A stretch of DNA of 64,000 nucleotides from Burkholderia sp. Bp8992 (GCF_003853705.1 NZ_QTQI01000012.1:62001-126000); one strand, 5' to 3'; numbered from the stretch's first letter, positions 9,387 to 18,475 are shown. The notes: generated by a model not told the origin, from the letters alone. Translations and numbers: made by a program.

Positions 9387-9833
9387 ATGAAACGGACGAA
9401 TAAAACGGTGACGGAACGGCTGCTGCACGCGCTGACGTTCGAGCTGGTCGCCATCGCGCTGTGCGCGCCGATCGGCGCGTGGCTGCTGGACATGCCGGTG
9501 TCGCACGTCGGCGTGCTGACGGTGATGGTGTCGCTGATCGCGATGGCGTGGAACATGACGTTCAACACGCTGTTCGACCGCTTCGAGCGGCGCGCGGGAC
9601 TGACGCGCACGCTCGGCATGCGGATCGCGCACGCGATCACGTTCGAGCTCGGTCTCGTCGCGATGGTGGTGCCGGTTGCCGCGTGGTGGCTGAACGTGAG
9701 CCTCGTCGAGGCACTGCTGCTCGACCTCGGCATCGTGCTGTTCTTCCTGCCTTATACGTTCTGCTTCAACCTCGCGTACGACGCGCTGCGGGCCCGCTGG
9801 ATGGCACGCCGGGTCGCGGTGCAGGCCGGTTGA
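9387..9833 (+). CDS. PACE family multidrug/biocide efflux transporter (AceI-like)
   Basis: A 148-residue inner-membrane protein made of two tandem bacterial transmembrane pair domains, four helices in total. Each repeat carries the family motif R-x-x-HAxxFE: RLLHALTFE (E19) and MRIAHAITFE (E87). In AceI the first membrane glutamate is needed for transport. PACE proteins export chlorhexidine, polyamines and other biocides by proton antiport. A GGGAGGG Shine-Dalgarno precedes the ATG. It is divergent from a LysR gene with a LysR-type operator between them, as for AceI/AceR. The substrate is unknown. Confidence 0.88.
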   Translation: MKRTNKTVTERLLHALTFELVAIALCAPIGAWLLDMPVSHVGVLTVMVSLIAMAWNMTFNTLFDRFERRAGLTRTLGMRIAHAITFELGLVAMVVPVAAWWLNVSLVEALLLDLGIVLFFLPYTFCFNLAYDALRARWMARRVAVQAG

Positions 9834-9885
9834 GGCGCATCGACGCCGGCGCAGGCCGGCGGAGCAGGGTGACGGCCGCCGCCCG

Positions 9886-11094
9886 TCAGCGCGCGGCGGC
9901 CCACAGCCACACGCCGCACGTCACGGCGACCGCGCCGTAGACGGCATAGACGGGCACCTTGAAGCGCGCGAAGCACAGCGTCGCGAAGGCGCCCGTCAGC
10001 CAGTAAACGGGGTCGGCCGGCTCACGGTGCAGGATCTTCACGACGGCGACGACGAGAAAGCCCGTCGTCGCCGCGCGCAGCAGGCGCATCCCGTGCTCGA
10101 AGCGCGCATGGCGCTTGAGCCGGGACAGGTGATTCTGCGCAAACACGACGAGGAACCCCGACGGAATGAACAGCGCGGCCGTCGCGAGCAGCGCGCCGAC
10201 CCAGCCGTCGGTCAGGTAGCCGAGAAACGGCACGACGTTCAGCAGCGGCCCCGGTGCCACCGGCGACAGTGCGAACGCCAGCGTGAAGTCGTGATCGGAG
10301 ATGCCCGTCGCCGGCGAGACGAACAGCGTCTTGAGCACCGGCAGCGCGGAAAAACCGCCGCCGAACAGCGTCATGCCCGCGCCCGCGAGGCGCGGCCACA
10401 GCAGCTGCTCCTGGTAATCGCCCGGCAGCGGCATCGCGAACAGCACGACGAGCACGCCGAGCAGCACGAGCAGGTTGCGGTCGCGCTTCGACAGCGTGAA
10501 ATCGACCGCATCGCGCTGGGTCGGCCCCGTCAGCCAGCCCGCTGCGAACGCAGCGAAGAGAATGCCGACGAAAGCGGCGGGACTATGTGCGAAAGCGAGC
10601 AGAATCGTCGACAGCGCGGCGATCACCTGCTCGAGCCGCGTGCGCGCGAGCGAGCGCAGCTGCTTGACCCACGTGACGCCGATCAGCGCGGCGAGCACCA
10701 TCCCGAAGTGATTGATCAGCATCGGCGCGGCCAGCGAGCGCACGAGCGGCGTCTGGTAAAAGATCGCGAACAGCGTCATCAGGATCGAGAACGGCAGCAC
10801 GCTCGCGACGCCGGCGACCCATGCGCCGGCACGGCCGTGCAGCGTCTGCCCGACCTGCACCGCCACGTTGCAGCCGACCGGGCCCGGCACGAGCCAGGCG
10901 AGCGCGACGAGATCGCCGAATACCTGCGGCTCGATGCGCTGCAGCCGTTCGACGTAGTGGCGTTCGAGCTGCGCCATCATCGAAAGCCCGCCCCACGAGA
11001 TCGCGGAAATGCCGGCGACGACCTTGAACAAGGTCCATAGGGATGCCTGTGCCTCTTCGACACGGGCAGTCGCTTCGATTTCGACGGTTGTCAT
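9886..11094 (-). CDS. chrA: ChrA family chromate transporter
   Basis: A 402-residue membrane protein with two homologous CHR domains, the long bidomain form. Repeat 1 has SWGGLSMMAQ, then WLVPGPVGCNVAVQVGQ and a LPFSILM segment. Repeat 2 has TLFGGGFSALPVL, then ALSPVAPGPLLNVVPFLGY and FIPSGFLVVF. ChrA proteins export chromate from the cytoplasm; sulfate or another oxyanion is possible. No chrB or other chromate gene is nearby, so the substrate is inferred from family only. A perfect 14-bp palindrome lies about 120 bases upstream of the start and may be its operator. Confidence 0.85.
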   Translation of the reverse strand: MTTVEIEATARVEEAQASLWTLFKVVAGISAISWGGLSMMAQLERHYVERLQRIEPQVFGDLVALAWLVPGPVGCNVAVQVGQTLHGRAGAWVAGVASVLPFSILMTLFAIFYQTPLVRSLAAPMLINHFGMVLAALIGVTWVKQLRSLARTRLEQVIAALSTILLAFAHSPAAFVGILFAAFAAGWLTGPTQRDAVDFTLSKRDRNLLVLLGVLVVLFAMPLPGDYQEQLLWPRLAGAGMTLFGGGFSALPVLKTLFVSPATGISDHDFTLAFALSPVAPGPLLNVVPFLGYLTDGWVGALLATAALFIPSGFLVVFAQNHLSRLKRHARFEHGMRLLRAATTGFLVVAVVKILHREPADPVYWLTGAFATLCFARFKVPVYAVYGAVAVTCGVWLWAAAR

Positions 11095-11212
11095 GGTTGT
11101 GCTATTGGCGCAGGGCCGGATCTCGCGCGTGTGGCCGGACCGGCGGCCCGCCGATACGTTGGCCCTCCCGATTGTCCGCCGTGCACCGTGACACTGCCAT
11201 GCGCGAAAACGC

Positions 11213-11226
11213 TAGTTAATTAACTA
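11213..11226. promoter_or_regulatory. perfect 14-bp palindrome upstream of chrA, MarR/TetR-type operator
   Basis: TAGTTAATTAACTA is a perfect palindrome in an otherwise GC-rich gap, 119 bases before the chrA start. AT-rich TAG...CTA dyads of this sort are typical of MarR-family operators. No MarR gene is in the window. Confidence 0.5.
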
Positions 11227-11297
11227 AACGATCGGATCGAAAGTCGAAACAATTGCGGCAGCGCGCAACGCGCGCCGCGGCTGCAACCGCGACGTGC

Positions 11298-13733
11298 TCA
11301 GGCACCCGTGCTGCCTGTCGCGCGATGCGTGATGACGTTCGGATGGTCGCCGCGCACGCCGAAGCGGGCGATCAGCGCGGGAATGGCATCGGCCGGCACC
11401 GGGCGCGAGAACAGGAAGCCCTGTGCCTCGATCTCGCCGAGCGCGGACAGCCACGTGATCTGCTCTTCGGTTTCCGTGCCTTCGACGACGACGGTCAGGC
11501 CGAGCGAGCGGGCGAGATGCACGATCGACGACACCATCACGCACACGCTGCGATCGTTCGGGATCGCCTGCACGAACGAGCGGTCAACCTTCAGCGTGTC
11601 GACCGAGAAGCGGTGCAGGTACGACAGCGACGAATAGCCGGTACCGAAATCGTCGAGCGCGATGCGGATGCCGAGCTTCTTCAGCGCGACGATCTTCTCG
11701 GACACGAGCTCCGGATATTCCATCATCGCGGTTTCGGTGATCTCGAGTTCAAGCCGGTTCGCGTCGATGCCGGTTTCCAGCAGCGTGCGCGAGATCGTCT
11801 CGATCAGGTCGCCGCGCCAGAACTGCACGGGCGAGATGTTGACCGCGAGCGTCAGCGTGTCGTGGCCCTCGTCGCGCCAGCGTGCGATCTGCTCGCAGGC
11901 GGTGCGGATCACGAAGTCGCCGATCGGCACGATCAGGCCCGTCGATTCGGCGATCGAAATGAATTCGTTCGCGGAGATGATCCCGTGCTCGGGGTGATCC
12001 CAGCGCGCGAGCGCCTCGAAGCCGGTGATGGTGCGGTGCGTGAGGTCGATCTTCGGCTGGTACGCGAGGAACAGCTGCCCCTCGGCGAGCGCGACGCGCA
12101 ATTGCTGTTCCCAGCGCATCAGGTGATCGGCACGGTGCGACAGGTGCGGCGCATAGAACTGGTAGCAGTTCTTGCCGGCGTCCTTCGCGCTGTACATCGC
12201 GAGGTCGGCCTTCTTCAGCAGGTCGATCTCGCTTTCGTTCGCGACGGTGTGCAGCGCGATGCCGATGCTCGCATGCAGCACGAACGAGCTGCCGCGCACG
12301 TCGAACGGTTCGCCGAACATCCGGATGATCGCTTCCGCGAGCCGCACCGCGCGCCGCTCGACGTCGTCGCCCTTCATCACGACGACGAATTCGTCGCCGC
12401 CGATGCGCGCGAGCGAGCCTTCGTCGCCGACCGCATCGGCCAGGCGCGACGCGGTCATCTGCAGCACGATGTCGCCGGCATTGTGGCCGAGCGTGTCGTT
12501 GACGGTCTTGAAGTTGTCGAGGTCGATGAACAGCAGGCCGAGCCGCGACAGGCTCGCCGGCATCGACACGTCGTTGCGCAGCCCGCGCAGCGTCGCATAG
12601 CGGTTCGCGAGGCCGGTGAGCAGGTCGTATTCGGCGAGCTGCGTCATCTCGCGCTCGCGGCCGAGCAGCTTGCCGATCAGGCCCGTCGCGACACCGAAGA
12701 ACGCGAGCATCGCGAGCGTGATGAAGCTCGTCATCAGCAGGTAGACGTTGCGCGTGTGGGTGTAGTCCGCGAACTCTTCCGTCTGCGACAGCCCGACCAT
12801 CACCGCGAGCGGGTAGCCGTCGAGGTGGCGGTACGACACGATGCGCGTCACGCCGTCGATCGGGTCGATGATCGTGCCCGTCACGCGCTCGGCGATCGGG
12901 TAGACGCCCGATGCCGAAAACGCGCCCGGCGCGTTGTTCAGCGAACCCGTGCGCCGCGCGAGCACCGTGCCCGTGTCGGACACCACCGCGATCACGCCTT
13001 CCTTGCCGATCGCCGCGTTGTTGTAGAAGTCGTTCGTGAAGTAGCTCGGGTCTTCCGACACGACGACGATGCCGGCGAAACTGCCGTCCGGATTATTCAG
13101 GCGCCGCGTCATCTGCAGCGTCCAGTGGCTCGACACGCGGCCGAGCACGGGCTTGCTGATGAACAGGCGGTCGTCGTTGTGCGCGAGGTGGACCTTGAAG
13201 TGCTCGCGGTCCGACAGGTTGATCGGCTGCGGATGCAGATCGGCCGTGTTCGCGAACAGGATGCCCTTCGCGTTGACCAGCGACACCTGGATCAGCGTGT
13301 CGCTCGGCACGACGCCTTTCTCGACGGCGCTCGCGAGATTGAAGCGCCCGGGCGACTTCTCGAACTCGAACTTGACGAAGCGGGTGATCTGGTCGACCTG
13401 GTGGATCGCCTTGACCGTATGCTGCTCGAGCGCCGAAGAGAGGATGGCAGCGGAGGCGGCCGCTTCCTTGTAGGCGCTGTCCTTTTCCACGGACAGCCGC
13501 GCGATGATCACGGCCCACAGCAGCGCGAGCGCCAGCATCCCGAGCAACGGGATCGCAAATAGCGCACGCCGGCGCGATTTGCGCGGCGCGCGCAGCGGCC
13601 GGGTCGGCGGCGTGTGGTTGGACCGGGCGGAGCTCATCGAAGCGGGTGGCGTCCTGCTCGCGTGCGCCATCCGTCTGGATGGCTGGCTTGGGTTGGGGTT
13701 ATCCCGGCGTCTGTTCGTTCGCGGGATGCGCAA
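11298..13733 (-). CDS. membrane-bound GGDEF-EAL cyclic-di-GMP enzyme
   Basis: An 811-residue protein, or 779 if it starts at the ATG at 13637, which sits closer to the first helix; neither start has a clear Shine-Dalgarno. After a basic N-terminus come one membrane helix, a periplasmic dCache-like sensor of about 250 residues, a second helix, then GGDEF and EAL domains. The cyclase signature is intact (RIGGDEF), with no RxxD inhibitory site at the usual place. The EAL domain keeps EALARW, the NISPVQF asparagine, EITE, DDFGTGYSS, KVDRSF, the EGTET glutamate and QGFLFSRP, so phosphodiesterase activity is likely. It may make or break c-di-GMP in response to a periplasmic signal. It is a single gene. 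Confidence 0.9.
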   Translation of the reverse strand: MRIPRTNRRRDNPNPSQPSRRMAHASRTPPASMSSARSNHTPPTRPLRAPRKSRRRALFAIPLLGMLALALLWAVIIARLSVEKDSAYKEAAASAAILSSALEQHTVKAIHQVDQITRFVKFEFEKSPGRFNLASAVEKGVVPSDTLIQVSLVNAKGILFANTADLHPQPINLSDREHFKVHLAHNDDRLFISKPVLGRVSSHWTLQMTRRLNNPDGSFAGIVVVSEDPSYFTNDFYNNAAIGKEGVIAVVSDTGTVLARRTGSLNNAPGAFSASGVYPIAERVTGTIIDPIDGVTRIVSYRHLDGYPLAVMVGLSQTEEFADYTHTRNVYLLMTSFITLAMLAFFGVATGLIGKLLGREREMTQLAEYDLLTGLANRYATLRGLRNDVSMPASLSRLGLLFIDLDNFKTVNDTLGHNAGDIVLQMTASRLADAVGDEGSLARIGGDEFVVVMKGDDVERRAVRLAEAIIRMFGEPFDVRGSSFVLHASIGIALHTVANESEIDLLKKADLAMYSAKDAGKNCYQFYAPHLSHRADHLMRWEQQLRVALAEGQLFLAYQPKIDLTHRTITGFEALARWDHPEHGIISANEFISIAESTGLIVPIGDFVIRTACEQIARWRDEGHDTLTLAVNISPVQFWRGDLIETISRTLLETGIDANRLELEITETAMMEYPELVSEKIVALKKLGIRIALDDFGTGYSSLSYLHRFSVDTLKVDRSFVQAIPNDRSVCVMVSSIVHLARSLGLTVVVEGTETEEQITWLSALGEIEAQGFLFSRPVPADAIPALIARFGVRGDHPNVITHRATGSTGA

Positions 13734-13816
13734 CCATGGGCAGACGTCCGAAACAACGGATTAGGCCCGATATTACTGGCTGGAACGTTTTTGCGATAGC
13801 TGGGCGAATCGCGGGG

Positions 13817-13837
13817 GGCGCCGGACGAGCCGGCGCC
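13817..13837. other. hairpin downstream of the phzF-like gene
   Basis: GGCGCCGG (13817-13824) pairs with CCGGCGCC (13830-13837). It lies just upstream of the GGDEF-EAL start region and before the phzF-like stop. No T-run is present on either side. Confidence 0.35.
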
Positions 13838-13855
13838 ATCGCACGTCGCGGAATG

Positions 13856-14740
13856 TCAGGCAGGTGACCTGAAGGTACCGTCGACGACCGTCACGACGTC
13901 GCCGCCGATCCAGGTCGACCCGTCTTCGTCATAGCTGACGGAGATGCGGCCTTCGCGGCCGATCGCCGTGCCCTGGCGGGCCGTATACGACGGGCCGGGG
14001 CGGCGTGCCTGCCGCGTCAGCAGCCCGGCCAGCGCGGCGTTCGCGCTGCCGGTGACGGGATCCTCGCCGGGGGTGCCGAACTGGCCGCCCGTCATCAGGC
14101 AGCGGATCTCGAACGTCGCGGGGCCGCCTGCGGCGTGCGGCGCGTAGGCGGCGAGGCCGTCCACGCCGTAGCGGCGCGTCAGCGCCTCCAGCGCGGCCGG
14201 ATCGGGCGACAGGCCGATGCACGCGTCGGCCGACTTCAGCCGCACGACCAGCCACGGCGCGCCGTTGTCGACCGCGCACGGCTCGGCATCGAGGTCGAGC
14301 GCGTCGCTGCGCAGCGCGGCGGCCAGCACCGCGTAGTCCGAACGGTCGAGCGGCGTGACGCGCGCCGGCGGCGCGGCGAAGGCCCAGCCGCCCGCCTGCT
14401 CGCGCAGCGCGACCCGGCCGACCCCGCACTGCTGGATCAGCCGGCCCGGCGTGCGCGGCCGCGCGCCACTTTCCAGGAACGCGTGCGCGGTGCCGAGCGT
14501 CGGGTGGCCGGCGAACGGCAGTTCGCCGCCCGTCGTGAAGATCCGGACGCGATAGTCGGCTTCCGGATCCGTCGGCGCGCAGAGAAACGTCGTTTCCGAC
14601 AGGTTCGTCCAGCGGGCGATCTCGCGCATGGCGTCGTCGCCGAGCGAATCGGCGTCGAATACCACGGCAAGCGGATTGCCTTTGAACGGCACCGACGTGA
14701 ACACGTCGACCTGCTTGAAGCGGACGAGACGGCCGGGCAT
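13856..14740 (-). CDS. PhzF family protein (isomerase/epimerase fold)
   Basis: A 294-residue two-domain PhzF/DAP-epimerase-fold protein. The catalytic glutamate is E49 in NLSETTFL. The conserved FTTGGELPFAGHPTLGTA and GEDPVTGSAN motifs are present. The family catalyses cofactor-free proton transfers, as in phenazine synthesis, but most members act elsewhere and no phenazine genes are here. The ATG at 14740 puts the conserved RFKQVDVF segment at the N-terminus; an ATG at 14761 would overlap the ridA stop. It is the last gene of the aminotransferase-RidA-PhzF run, so it may act on a product of amino-acid metabolism. Confidence 0.85.
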   Translation of the reverse strand: MPGRLVRFKQVDVFTSVPFKGNPLAVVFDADSLGDDAMREIARWTNLSETTFLCAPTDPEADYRVRIFTTGGELPFAGHPTLGTAHAFLESGARPRTPGRLIQQCGVGRVALREQAGGWAFAAPPARVTPLDRSDYAVLAAALRSDALDLDAEPCAVDNGAPWLVVRLKSADACIGLSPDPAALEALTRRYGVDGLAAYAPHAAGGPATFEIRCLMTGGQFGTPGEDPVTGSANAALAGLLTRQARRPGPSYTARQGTAIGREGRISVSYDEDGSTWIGGDVVTVVDGTFRSPA

Positions 14741-14753
14741 CGCGCCGTGCCCG

Positions 14754-15212
14754 TTACGCAACTTCGGCGATCAGCTCGATCTCGACGCATGCGCCGAGCG
14801 GGATCTGCGCGACGCCGAAGGCCGAGCGCGCGTGCTTGCCTGCGTCGCCGAACACTTCGGCGATCAGTTCCGACGCGCCGTTCGTCACGACGTGCTGTTC
14901 GGTGAAGTCGAGCGTCGAGTTGACGAGGCTCATCAGCTTCACGATGCGTGTGACCTTGTTCAGGTCGCCGGTGTGCGCGTGCAGCGTCGCGAGCAGGTCG
15001 ATCGCGATCGAGCGCGCGGCCGCCTTGCCGTCCTCCGTCTGCAGATCCGCGCCGAGCTTGCCGGCCCAGACCTTGCCGTCCTTCTTCGCGATGTGGCCCG
15101 ACAGGTACACCGTGTTGCCGCTTTGCGCGCTCATCACGTAGGCGGCGGCCGGTGCGCCGGCGGTCGGGAGCTCGATGCCGAGCGACTTCAGTTTGTCGTA
15201 GACGTTAGCCAT
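14754..15212 (-). CDS. RidA/YjgF family enamine-imine deaminase
   Basis: A 152-residue member of the YjgF/YER057c/UK114 family, likely a cytoplasmic trimer. The key arginine (R129) lies in the AFGVAQIPLGACVEIE region with E144, as in active RidA proteins. RidA hydrolyses reactive 2-aminoacrylate and related imines released by PLP enzymes. It is somewhat longer than E. coli RidA (128) and resembles the YjgF-like subfamily around 150 residues. It lies 42 bases after a PLP-dependent aminotransferase gene, which fits a role in cleaning up that enzyme's intermediates. Confidence 0.88.
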   Translation of the reverse strand: MANVYDKLKSLGIELPTAGAPAAAYVMSAQSGNTVYLSGHIAKKDGKVWAGKLGADLQTEDGKAAARSIAIDLLATLHAHTGDLNKVTRIVKLMSLVNSTLDFTEQHVVTNGASELIAEVFGDAGKHARSAFGVAQIPLGACVEIELIAEVA

Positions 15213-15254
15213 GCGTTCGATTCCTCGTAGAAAGTCGTGACAGGAAAAAGGGGA

Positions 15255-16436
15255 TCAGAGGCGTTCGCGCAGCAGCGTGCCGAGGCGCGCCACGCCTTCC
15301 TCGATCTTCTCGGGCGGCACCGTCACGAACGACAGGCGCAGCGTGTTCTGCTGCGCGTCGTCCGCGAAGAACGGCGCGCCCGGCACGAAGGCGACGTGGT
15401 TGTCGACGGCCGCGGCGAGCAGCTTCATGCTGTCGATCTGCGCGGGCAGGTTCACCCAGATGAACATCCCGCCTTCCGGGCGGTTCCACGTGACGCCTTC
15501 CGGCATGTGACGCTCGAGCGCGCCGAGCATCGCGTCGCACTGCGCGCTGTACAGCTCGCGGATCGTCGGGATGTGCTCGTCGAGGAAGCCGTCCTTGATC
15601 ACTTCGTGCGCGATGCGCTGCGTGAGCGTCGGCGTGTGCAGGTCGGTGGCCTGCTTGGCCTGCACGAGCTTGAAGTGGAGTTCTTCGGGTGCAATGATGT
15701 AGCCGATCCGCAGGCCCGGCGCGAGCACCTTCGAGAACGTGCCGAGGTGCACGACGTGGTCGGGCGCCATCGACAGCATCGTCGGCAGCGGTTCGCCGCG
15801 ATAGTTCAGCGCGCCGTACGGATCGTCTTCCAGCACCGGGAACGGGCTCGACTGTGCGAACGCGGCGAGCGCGCGGCGGCGCTCGACGGGCAGGCGGCGG
15901 CCGGTCGGGTTCTGGAAGTTCGGCTGCGCGTACAGCAGGCGTGCGCCTCGCGTGAGTTCGGGCGTCAGGCCTTCCGGCAGCAGGCCCTGTTCGTCGGTCG
16001 GCACCTGCACGTAGCGCGGCTCGTACAGCGAGAACGACTGCAGCGCGCCGAGGTAGGTCGGCGTTTCGACGAGGATCGGGCTGCCCGGATCGACGAGCGC
16101 CTTGCCGAGCAGGTCGAGCGCCTGCTGCGAGCCGGTCGTGATCAGCACCTGCGACACGCGCACGCTGTAGCGCTCGGCGATCCATTCGCGCAGCGGCAGG
16201 TAGCCTTCGGTCGCGCTGTACTGGAGTGCGGCGGCCGGTGCGTCGCGCAGCACGCGGTCGGCGGCGGCGCGCATGCGCTCGGCCGGGAACGTCGCGGGGG
16301 CGGGCAGGCCGCCGGCGAACGAGATGACCTCGGGGCGTTCCGTGACCTTCAGGATCTCGCGGATCGCAGAACTCGTCAGCTTGCGGGCGCGTTCGGAAAG
16401 CTGCCAGTGCGGCGGATGCAGGTCGCTCGGATTCAT
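15255..16436 (-). CDS. PLP-dependent aminotransferase, class I/II (2-aminoadipate transaminase-like)
   Basis: A 393-residue fold-type I aminotransferase without a DNA-binding domain. The PLP lysine is K236 in GTFSKVLAPGLRIGY. Other family motifs are FAGGLPAPATFP, TTGSQQALDLLGKAL, YAQPNFQNPTG and EDDPYGALNY. The closest known pattern is the 2-aminoadipate/LysN group, which uses 2-oxoglutarate and branched, aromatic or aminoadipate substrates; the real substrate is not evident. A good Shine-Dalgarno (GAGGAG) precedes the start. It heads the aminotransferase-ridA-phzF run. Confidence 0.88.
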   Translation of the reverse strand: MNPSDLHPPHWQLSERARKLTSSAIREILKVTERPEVISFAGGLPAPATFPAERMRAAADRVLRDAPAAALQYSATEGYLPLREWIAERYSVRVSQVLITTGSQQALDLLGKALVDPGSPILVETPTYLGALQSFSLYEPRYVQVPTDEQGLLPEGLTPELTRGARLLYAQPNFQNPTGRRLPVERRRALAAFAQSSPFPVLEDDPYGALNYRGEPLPTMLSMAPDHVVHLGTFSKVLAPGLRIGYIIAPEELHFKLVQAKQATDLHTPTLTQRIAHEVIKDGFLDEHIPTIRELYSAQCDAMLGALERHMPEGVTWNRPEGGMFIWVNLPAQIDSMKLLAAAVDNHVAFVPGAPFFADDAQQNTLRLSFVTVPPEKIEEGVARLGTLLRERL

Positions 16437-16587
16437 AGTCTCCTCGTTCGGATATCGTGGTCAGTCAAGAAAGGTCGTTCGGGCGAATCGCTTCGGCGCT
16501 GCCGGGTGGGCAGGCGCGAGCGCGATCGAGCCTTCGCGGCCGGGTGGGCAAACCGATCAGGCAAAACGTTCATTATGGCGCACCTCA

Positions 16588-17496
16588 TCAACCGGCGCGA
16601 GCGGGGCGCGGGGCCGTGGCGACCGCCGAGCGGCGCCCGAGCACCACGGTGGCGATCACCGCGGCCGCGAACAGCCACGTCGACGCCGTGACCGTTTCGC
16701 CGAACAGCAGCGCGGAAAACGCAATCGTGAAGAAAATCTGCAGCAATTGCACCTGGCCGACGCGCGCGATGCCGCCCATCGCGAGCCCCGCATACCACGC
16801 GAAAAAGCCGATGAATTGCGAAAAGAGGGTCACGTAGCCGAACGCGAGCCACGTGCGCAGCGCGAGCGGGCCCGGATGCGCGGCATGCTGCATCCACGCG
16901 AGCCAGCCGACCGGCAGCACGAGGAACGGCGCCGACACGACGAGCGCCCAGCAGATCACCTGCCAGCCGCCGATCTGGCGTGCAAGGCGTGCGCCTTCCG
17001 CATAGCCGAGCGCGCCGATGCCGACCGCGACGAGCATCAGCGCGTCGCCGGCCTGCACGGTGCCGCCGCCGTCGCGCAGCGCGAACGCGATCACGAGCGC
17101 GCTGCCCGCTATCGCGCTGGCCCAGAACGCCTTCGACGGCCGCTCGTGCGACAGCCACGCCGCGTACAGCGCGACGAACAGCGGCTGCAGCCCGTTGACG
17201 ACCGCGCCGTGCGACGCCGGTACCGATTTCATCGCCCACGCGGAAAACACCGGATACGCGATGATCACGCCGGCCGACGTGATCGCGAGGCTTTTCAGCT
17301 GCGCGCGGGTCGGCAGCGCTTCGCGGCGCCACCACAGCAGCAGGCCGGCCGGCACGGCGGCGGCGAGCGCACGGCCGAGCCCGTTGAGCAGCGGGTTGAG
17401 TTCGGACACGACGATTCGCGTCATCGGCAGCGTCAGGCTGAAGATCATCACGCCGATCAGGCCGAGCAGCATGCCCCGGGTTTCGCGCGAATTCAT
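16588..17496 (-). CDS. EamA/DMT family transporter
   Basis: A 302-residue inner-membrane protein with ten predicted helices in two EamA repeats. Examples are GVMIFSLTLPMTRIVV in repeat 1 and QFIGFFAWYAGLAMGG with QLLQIFFTIAFSALLFGE in repeat 2. The family exports amino acids or metabolites. The gene follows the VOC gene by 55 bases and precedes the aminotransferase gene by 151 bases on the same strand. Amino-acid export is plausible but unproven. Confidence 0.87.
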   Translation of the reverse strand: MNSRETRGMLLGLIGVMIFSLTLPMTRIVVSELNPLLNGLGRALAAAVPAGLLLWWRREALPTRAQLKSLAITSAGVIIAYPVFSAWAMKSVPASHGAVVNGLQPLFVALYAAWLSHERPSKAFWASAIAGSALVIAFALRDGGGTVQAGDALMLVAVGIGALGYAEGARLARQIGGWQVICWALVVSAPFLVLPVGWLAWMQHAAHPGPLALRTWLAFGYVTLFSQFIGFFAWYAGLAMGGIARVGQVQLLQIFFTIAFSALLFGETVTASTWLFAAAVIATVVLGRRSAVATAPRPARAG

Positions 17497-17551
17497 GTTG
17501 CAGGTGTCTCCGTATTGCAGTGTCGATGTAATCGGGAAAGCGGCGGGGCGG

Positions 17552-18244
17552 TCAGCGCAGCGTGCGTGCGCCTTGCGGCGTATCGAATTCGGCGACGAGC
17601 GCGGGCGGCCCGTCGGTGGATGCGAGGTCGAGCAGGTGGGCGGCGCCGAGCCAGTCGAGCTGCTCGCGGATCGTGTCCGCGTGCGGGTGGGCGCCCTTGA
17701 GCGCCTTCAGCGCGACGCCGTCGCCCGGCAGCGATTCGGCCGGGTGGCGCGCGCTGTCCCACTGGATCAGCGACGGCGCGATCCCGTCGCCCGCGCCCTG
17801 CCACGCGGGGAAGCTGCCGTCGTCGGGCACCGTGAGGCCCCAGCGCAGGTCGCCGCGGCGCATCGCGACCACGGGCGCGATGCGGGCCGGGTACTGGCTC
17901 TGCCACAGGGCAAGCTGGCGCGGGCGGTCGACGCGCGCCACCCAGTGCGCGAGAAACGGCCCCTGCGCGAGCCGCGCGTGCATCGCCGGATCGTCGAGGC
18001 CGAACAGCCGCGCGCGCGGCGGCGTGGCGCCTGCGTCGGGCGCCGGTGCGTCGGGATCGATCGCGATCACTTCGAGGTAGAGCCCGCCCCACGCGCCGAA
18101 CAGCGCATTGTGGGTCCGCATCAGCGGGTGGCGGCCGCCGCCGGCCGGTTCGATGCCGAGTGCGTCGGCAACATGGCGAACGCCTTCGTCGAGCGTGCGC
18201 GCGGCGATCACGAGATGGTCGAGTGTCAGGGAGCGGGCTGGCAT
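17552..18244 (-). CDS. VOC superfamily protein (glyoxalase-like domain)
   Basis: A 230-residue protein with the glyoxalase-like fold: an N-terminal LTLDHLVIAARTLDEG motif with a metal-type histidine, the RHPLMRTHNALFGAWGGLYLEVIAID block, and a later PFLAHWVARVD segment. The family includes lyases and dioxygenases, and the substrate is not evident. The ATG at 18244 gives the fold a normal start; an upstream ATG at 18319 adds a tail of no recognisable character. It is divergent from the MocR regulator and first in the minus-strand run, so it is the likeliest target of that regulator. Confidence 0.8.
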   Translation of the reverse strand: MPARSLTLDHLVIAARTLDEGVRHVADALGIEPAGGGRHPLMRTHNALFGAWGGLYLEVIAIDPDAPAPDAGATPPRARLFGLDDPAMHARLAQGPFLAHWVARVDRPRQLALWQSQYPARIAPVVAMRRGDLRWGLTVPDDGSFPAWQGAGDGIAPSLIQWDSARHPAESLPGDGVALKALKGAHPHADTIREQLDWLGAAHLLDLASTDGPPALVAEFDTPQGARTLR

Positions 18245-18400
18245 GAACGTCGGTCGGGAAGCGAAAGTGTCATGGTAGGCGAGCGAGGTGCAGGGCGGCT
18301 GCCGGCCCGGCCGGCGCACCGGCCGCGAGGCGGGCCGGAGGGCGCGGCGCCCCGGTGCGGCGGGGCCGGAACGGCGGCCGCACGATCGCCATTCCGGTCA

Positions 18401-18461
18401 ACTGTAATCGTCGCTACCGGCACAGTAACGGTACAATCGGCGCGATAGCCTTCGGTACAGT
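18401..18461. promoter_or_regulatory. repeated half-sites before the MocR gene
   Basis: Three direct copies of CGGYACART occur: CGGCACAGT (18418-18426), CGGTACAAT (18429-18437) and CGGTACAGT (18453-18461). An inverted ACTGTA half-site lies at 18401-18406. MocR proteins are dimers known to bind direct repeats, and the cluster ends at the ribosome-binding site, so autoregulation is likely. Confidence 0.5.
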
Positions 18462-18475
18462 TGGAGCTGCCGCCC

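Noticed and set aside
13785-13800. A possible sigma54 promoter (GG...GC) upstream of the GGDEF-EAL gene
   Set aside because: The spacing between GG and GC is not 10 bases and it points away from that gene.
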